NCBI GenBank assembly: GCA_019115685.1
Contig: DXDC01000013.1
Coordinates: 1-15,171, forward strand
Direction of reading: 5' to 3'
Origin: Candidatus Agrococcus pullicola
GTDB taxonomy: Bacteria; Actinomycetota; Actinomycetes; Actinomycetales; Microbacteriaceae
DNA: 15,171 nt
The notes below the pieces were generated by a model that was given only the letters and a program-made list of their open reading frames with translations, ran no database searches and was not told the origin of the DNA. Both the position numbers and the translations under genes were made by a program. Shown here piece after piece: positions 14,162-15,171 of the stretch; the stretch's first letter is position 1; each line of letters starts with the position of its first letter.

Positions 14162-14195
14162 GCTGGCCCGTTCGCTCACTCGCGGACGGGCCAGC
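14162..14195 (+). terminator. rpmE2 terminator, overlapping the exonuclease 3' end
   Basis: GCTGGCCCGT (14162-14171) pairs with ACGGGCCAGC (14186-14195). A T-G pair and three more G-C pairs extend it to about 14 bp with a 6-nt loop. CTCTTTCT follows on the plus strand, a modest U-rich tail. The right half lies in the last codons of the convergent exonuclease gene. Confidence 0.7.
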
Positions 14196-14886
14196 CTCTT
14201 TCTGCGACGAAGTCCGGGTTTTTCGATCTTCTCATGTACTCGGCGAAGCTCTCCGCCTGCTGCCGAGCCCACTCCTCCTGCTTTGCGTGCAAGTCGTGAG
14301 CAGGAACGCGCACTTCTTCGTAGGCGCGCCCTATCGCTTGGGCGAGCCGACCAGCGGTTGCCGCATCCGCAGCCGCTTCGTGCCAGCCCTCCAGGGAGAC
14401 TCCGTACTGCGAGCTCGTCGCTTCCAGAGTCCTGCGCCCGCGTCGGTACCGATCCACCTGCTTGTCGAGGATGAGCGGGTCGATAACGAGAGTGGGCTTG
14501 GGGGCGGGGATCGCGTACCGTCTGCATTCCCTGTCGAGCAGCGTGAAGTCGTACGCGGCGTTGAATGCCGCGATGGGCACTCCGCCCTCGAATAGCCTGC
14601 CGATCAATCCTGCGATTTCCGCGACACCGGTAGCGGCTTCGACGCCGTCCGCCTGGGCTATTTCGTCGGTGACTCCGTGCACTTTGCTGGCGGCCTCAGG
14701 AATCGGAATGCCCGGGTTGATCAACCAGTGACGTCCCTGCACGAGATCGCCCGAGAGGTCGATTTCACCGACGAACGCCGTCACGATTCGGTCGCGGTCG
14801 GGCTGTACGCCCGTGGTCTCCAGATCGAAGACTGCGAGTCGTGCTGCCCAAGGCGCCTCGGGCGCCGCTGCCTCTGTTTCACTCAT
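14176..14886 (-). CDS. DnaQ-like DEDDh 3'-5' exonuclease
   Basis: The 236-residue protein holds all five DEDDh residues: Asp21 and Glu23 in FDLETTG, Asp113 in NAAYDF, His169 and Asp174 in HEAAAD. HGVTDE (70-75) is the usual ExoII-region context. It cuts single strands 3' to 5', but whether it acts in proofreading, repair or RNA turnover is not shown; no polymerase or BRCT/UvrC domain is attached. The ATG at 14886 is preferred over the TTG at 14895 because a TACGTT -10 box ends exactly 7 nt before the ATG. The C-terminal 60 residues are rich in Ala/Glu/Arg and probably helical. Convergent with rpmE2, divergent from the terminal hydrolase over 50 bp. Confidence 0.88.
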   Translation of the reverse strand: MSETEAAAPEAPWAARLAVFDLETTGVQPDRDRIVTAFVGEIDLSGDLVQGRHWLINPGIPIPEAASKVHGVTDEIAQADGVEAATGVAEIAGLIGRLFEGGVPIAAFNAAYDFTLLDRECRRYAIPAPKPTLVIDPLILDKQVDRYRRGRRTLEATSSQYGVSLEGWHEAAADAATAGRLAQAIGRAYEEVRVPAHDLHAKQEEWARQQAESFAEYMRRSKNPDFVAERGWPVRE

Positions 14887-14893
14887 AGGTACC

Positions 14894-14899
14894 AACGTA
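14894..14899 (-). promoter_or_regulatory. -10 box for a leaderless exonuclease transcript
   Basis: Read on the minus strand TACGTT is followed by 7 nt (GGTACCT) and the ATG at 14886, without a Shine-Dalgarno sequence. Confidence 0.55.
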
Positions 14900-14923
14900 A
14901 TGCCCCGGCACGTCCAGCACGCA

Positions 14924-14929
14924 TAGGCT
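14924..14929 (+). promoter_or_regulatory. -10 box for a leaderless hydrolase transcript
   Basis: TAGGCT, the same hexamer as before glgA, is followed by 7 nt (TGTCTGC) and the GTG at 14937, without a Shine-Dalgarno sequence. Confidence 0.55.
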
Positions 14930-14936
14930 TGTCTGC

Positions 14937-15171
14937 GTGGCCGTCACTTCTCCTTTTCAGCAGCTGCTCGACAGAACCCCTGTTCGTCGTAGATCGAACG
15001 TTGTCGACGGCGTTGCAACCGTGTGGTTCGAGTACGGGCCGGAGTCAGGGCGACCGCTCGCATTCGTGCACGGGTTTCGAGGTGACCATCACGGTCTTGA
15101 AACCATCGCCGCGCACCTGCCTGGATACCGCATCCTCATACCGGACCTACCCGGTTTCGGCGAGTCAGCAC
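14937..15171 (+). CDS. Alpha/beta-fold hydrolase (partial, 3' end outside the window)
   Basis: Reading from the GTG at 14937 gives 78 codons without a stop. The sequence contains the first strands of the alpha/beta hydrolase fold: LAFVHGFRGDHHG, with the His-Gly oxyanion-hole loop, and then RILIPDLPGFGES, the conserved D-x-x-G-x-G-x-S stretch. The nucleophile elbow and the other triad residues lie beyond the window. Members include lipases, esterases and MenH-like enzymes; substrate cannot be told. The start is supported by a TAGGCT box 7 nt before the GTG, in the style of its neighbours. It is too short at the N-terminus for a signal peptide, so it is probably cytoplasmic. Confidence 0.85.
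   Translation, partial: MAVTSPFQQLLDRTPVRRRSNVVDGVATVWFEYGPESGRPLAFVHGFRGDHHGLETIAAHLPGYRILIPDLPGFGESA

Overview
The window is GC-rich DNA with the gene content and gene style of an actinobacterium, most likely a member of the Microbacteriaceae. The signs are GTG starts, GTGA/ATGA translational overlaps, a cysteine-free type B ribosomal protein L31, the divergent glgC/glgA pair, the DUF3099-SURF1-FabG neighbourhood, and an actinobacterial-type ABC-F protein. The family placement is inference; no rRNA or tRNA is present to test it.

Left part (1-5000): the 5' end of an unidentified minus-strand gene, divergent from pnuC (nicotinamide riboside uptake). After a gene-poor stretch of about 340 bp comes a UbiA-type membrane prenyltransferase, facing a three-gene minus-strand operon: type III polyketide synthase, class I methyltransferase and FAD monooxygenase. 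Both junctions in the operon are GTGA stop/start overlaps, and the operon and the prenyltransferase overlap at their 3' ends. Together they look like a small specialised-metabolite locus for a methylated, hydroxylated and possibly prenylated phenolic or pyrone lipid. The polyketide synthase triad Cys-His-Asn is intact.

Middle (5000-10500): an ABC-F translation factor followed by a TRIC/UPF0126 membrane protein, converging on SURF1 (cytochrome oxidase assembly). Next come a 77-residue Cys/His protein and a DUF3099 membrane protein (ATGA-coupled, minus), divergent from fabG. fabG and serB converge on a striking 25-bp inverted repeat.

Right part (10500-15171): glgC and glgA, divergent from a 59-bp shared control region (ADP-glucose and then maltose-1-phosphate/glycogen synthesis), an orphan ABC ATPase, rpmE2 with a Zur-box-like site, a DEDDh exonuclease (minus), and the 5' end of an alpha/beta hydrolase.

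The most general signal is a recurring start architecture: a TAnnnT -10 hexamer ends 6-7 nt before the start codon, with no Shine-Dalgarno sequence. It is seen at fabG, glgC, glgA, the orphan ABC ATPase, the exonuclease and the terminal hydrolase, and implies that much of this region is transcribed as leaderless mRNA. All functions are read from sequence features and recalled family knowledge; no search was run.
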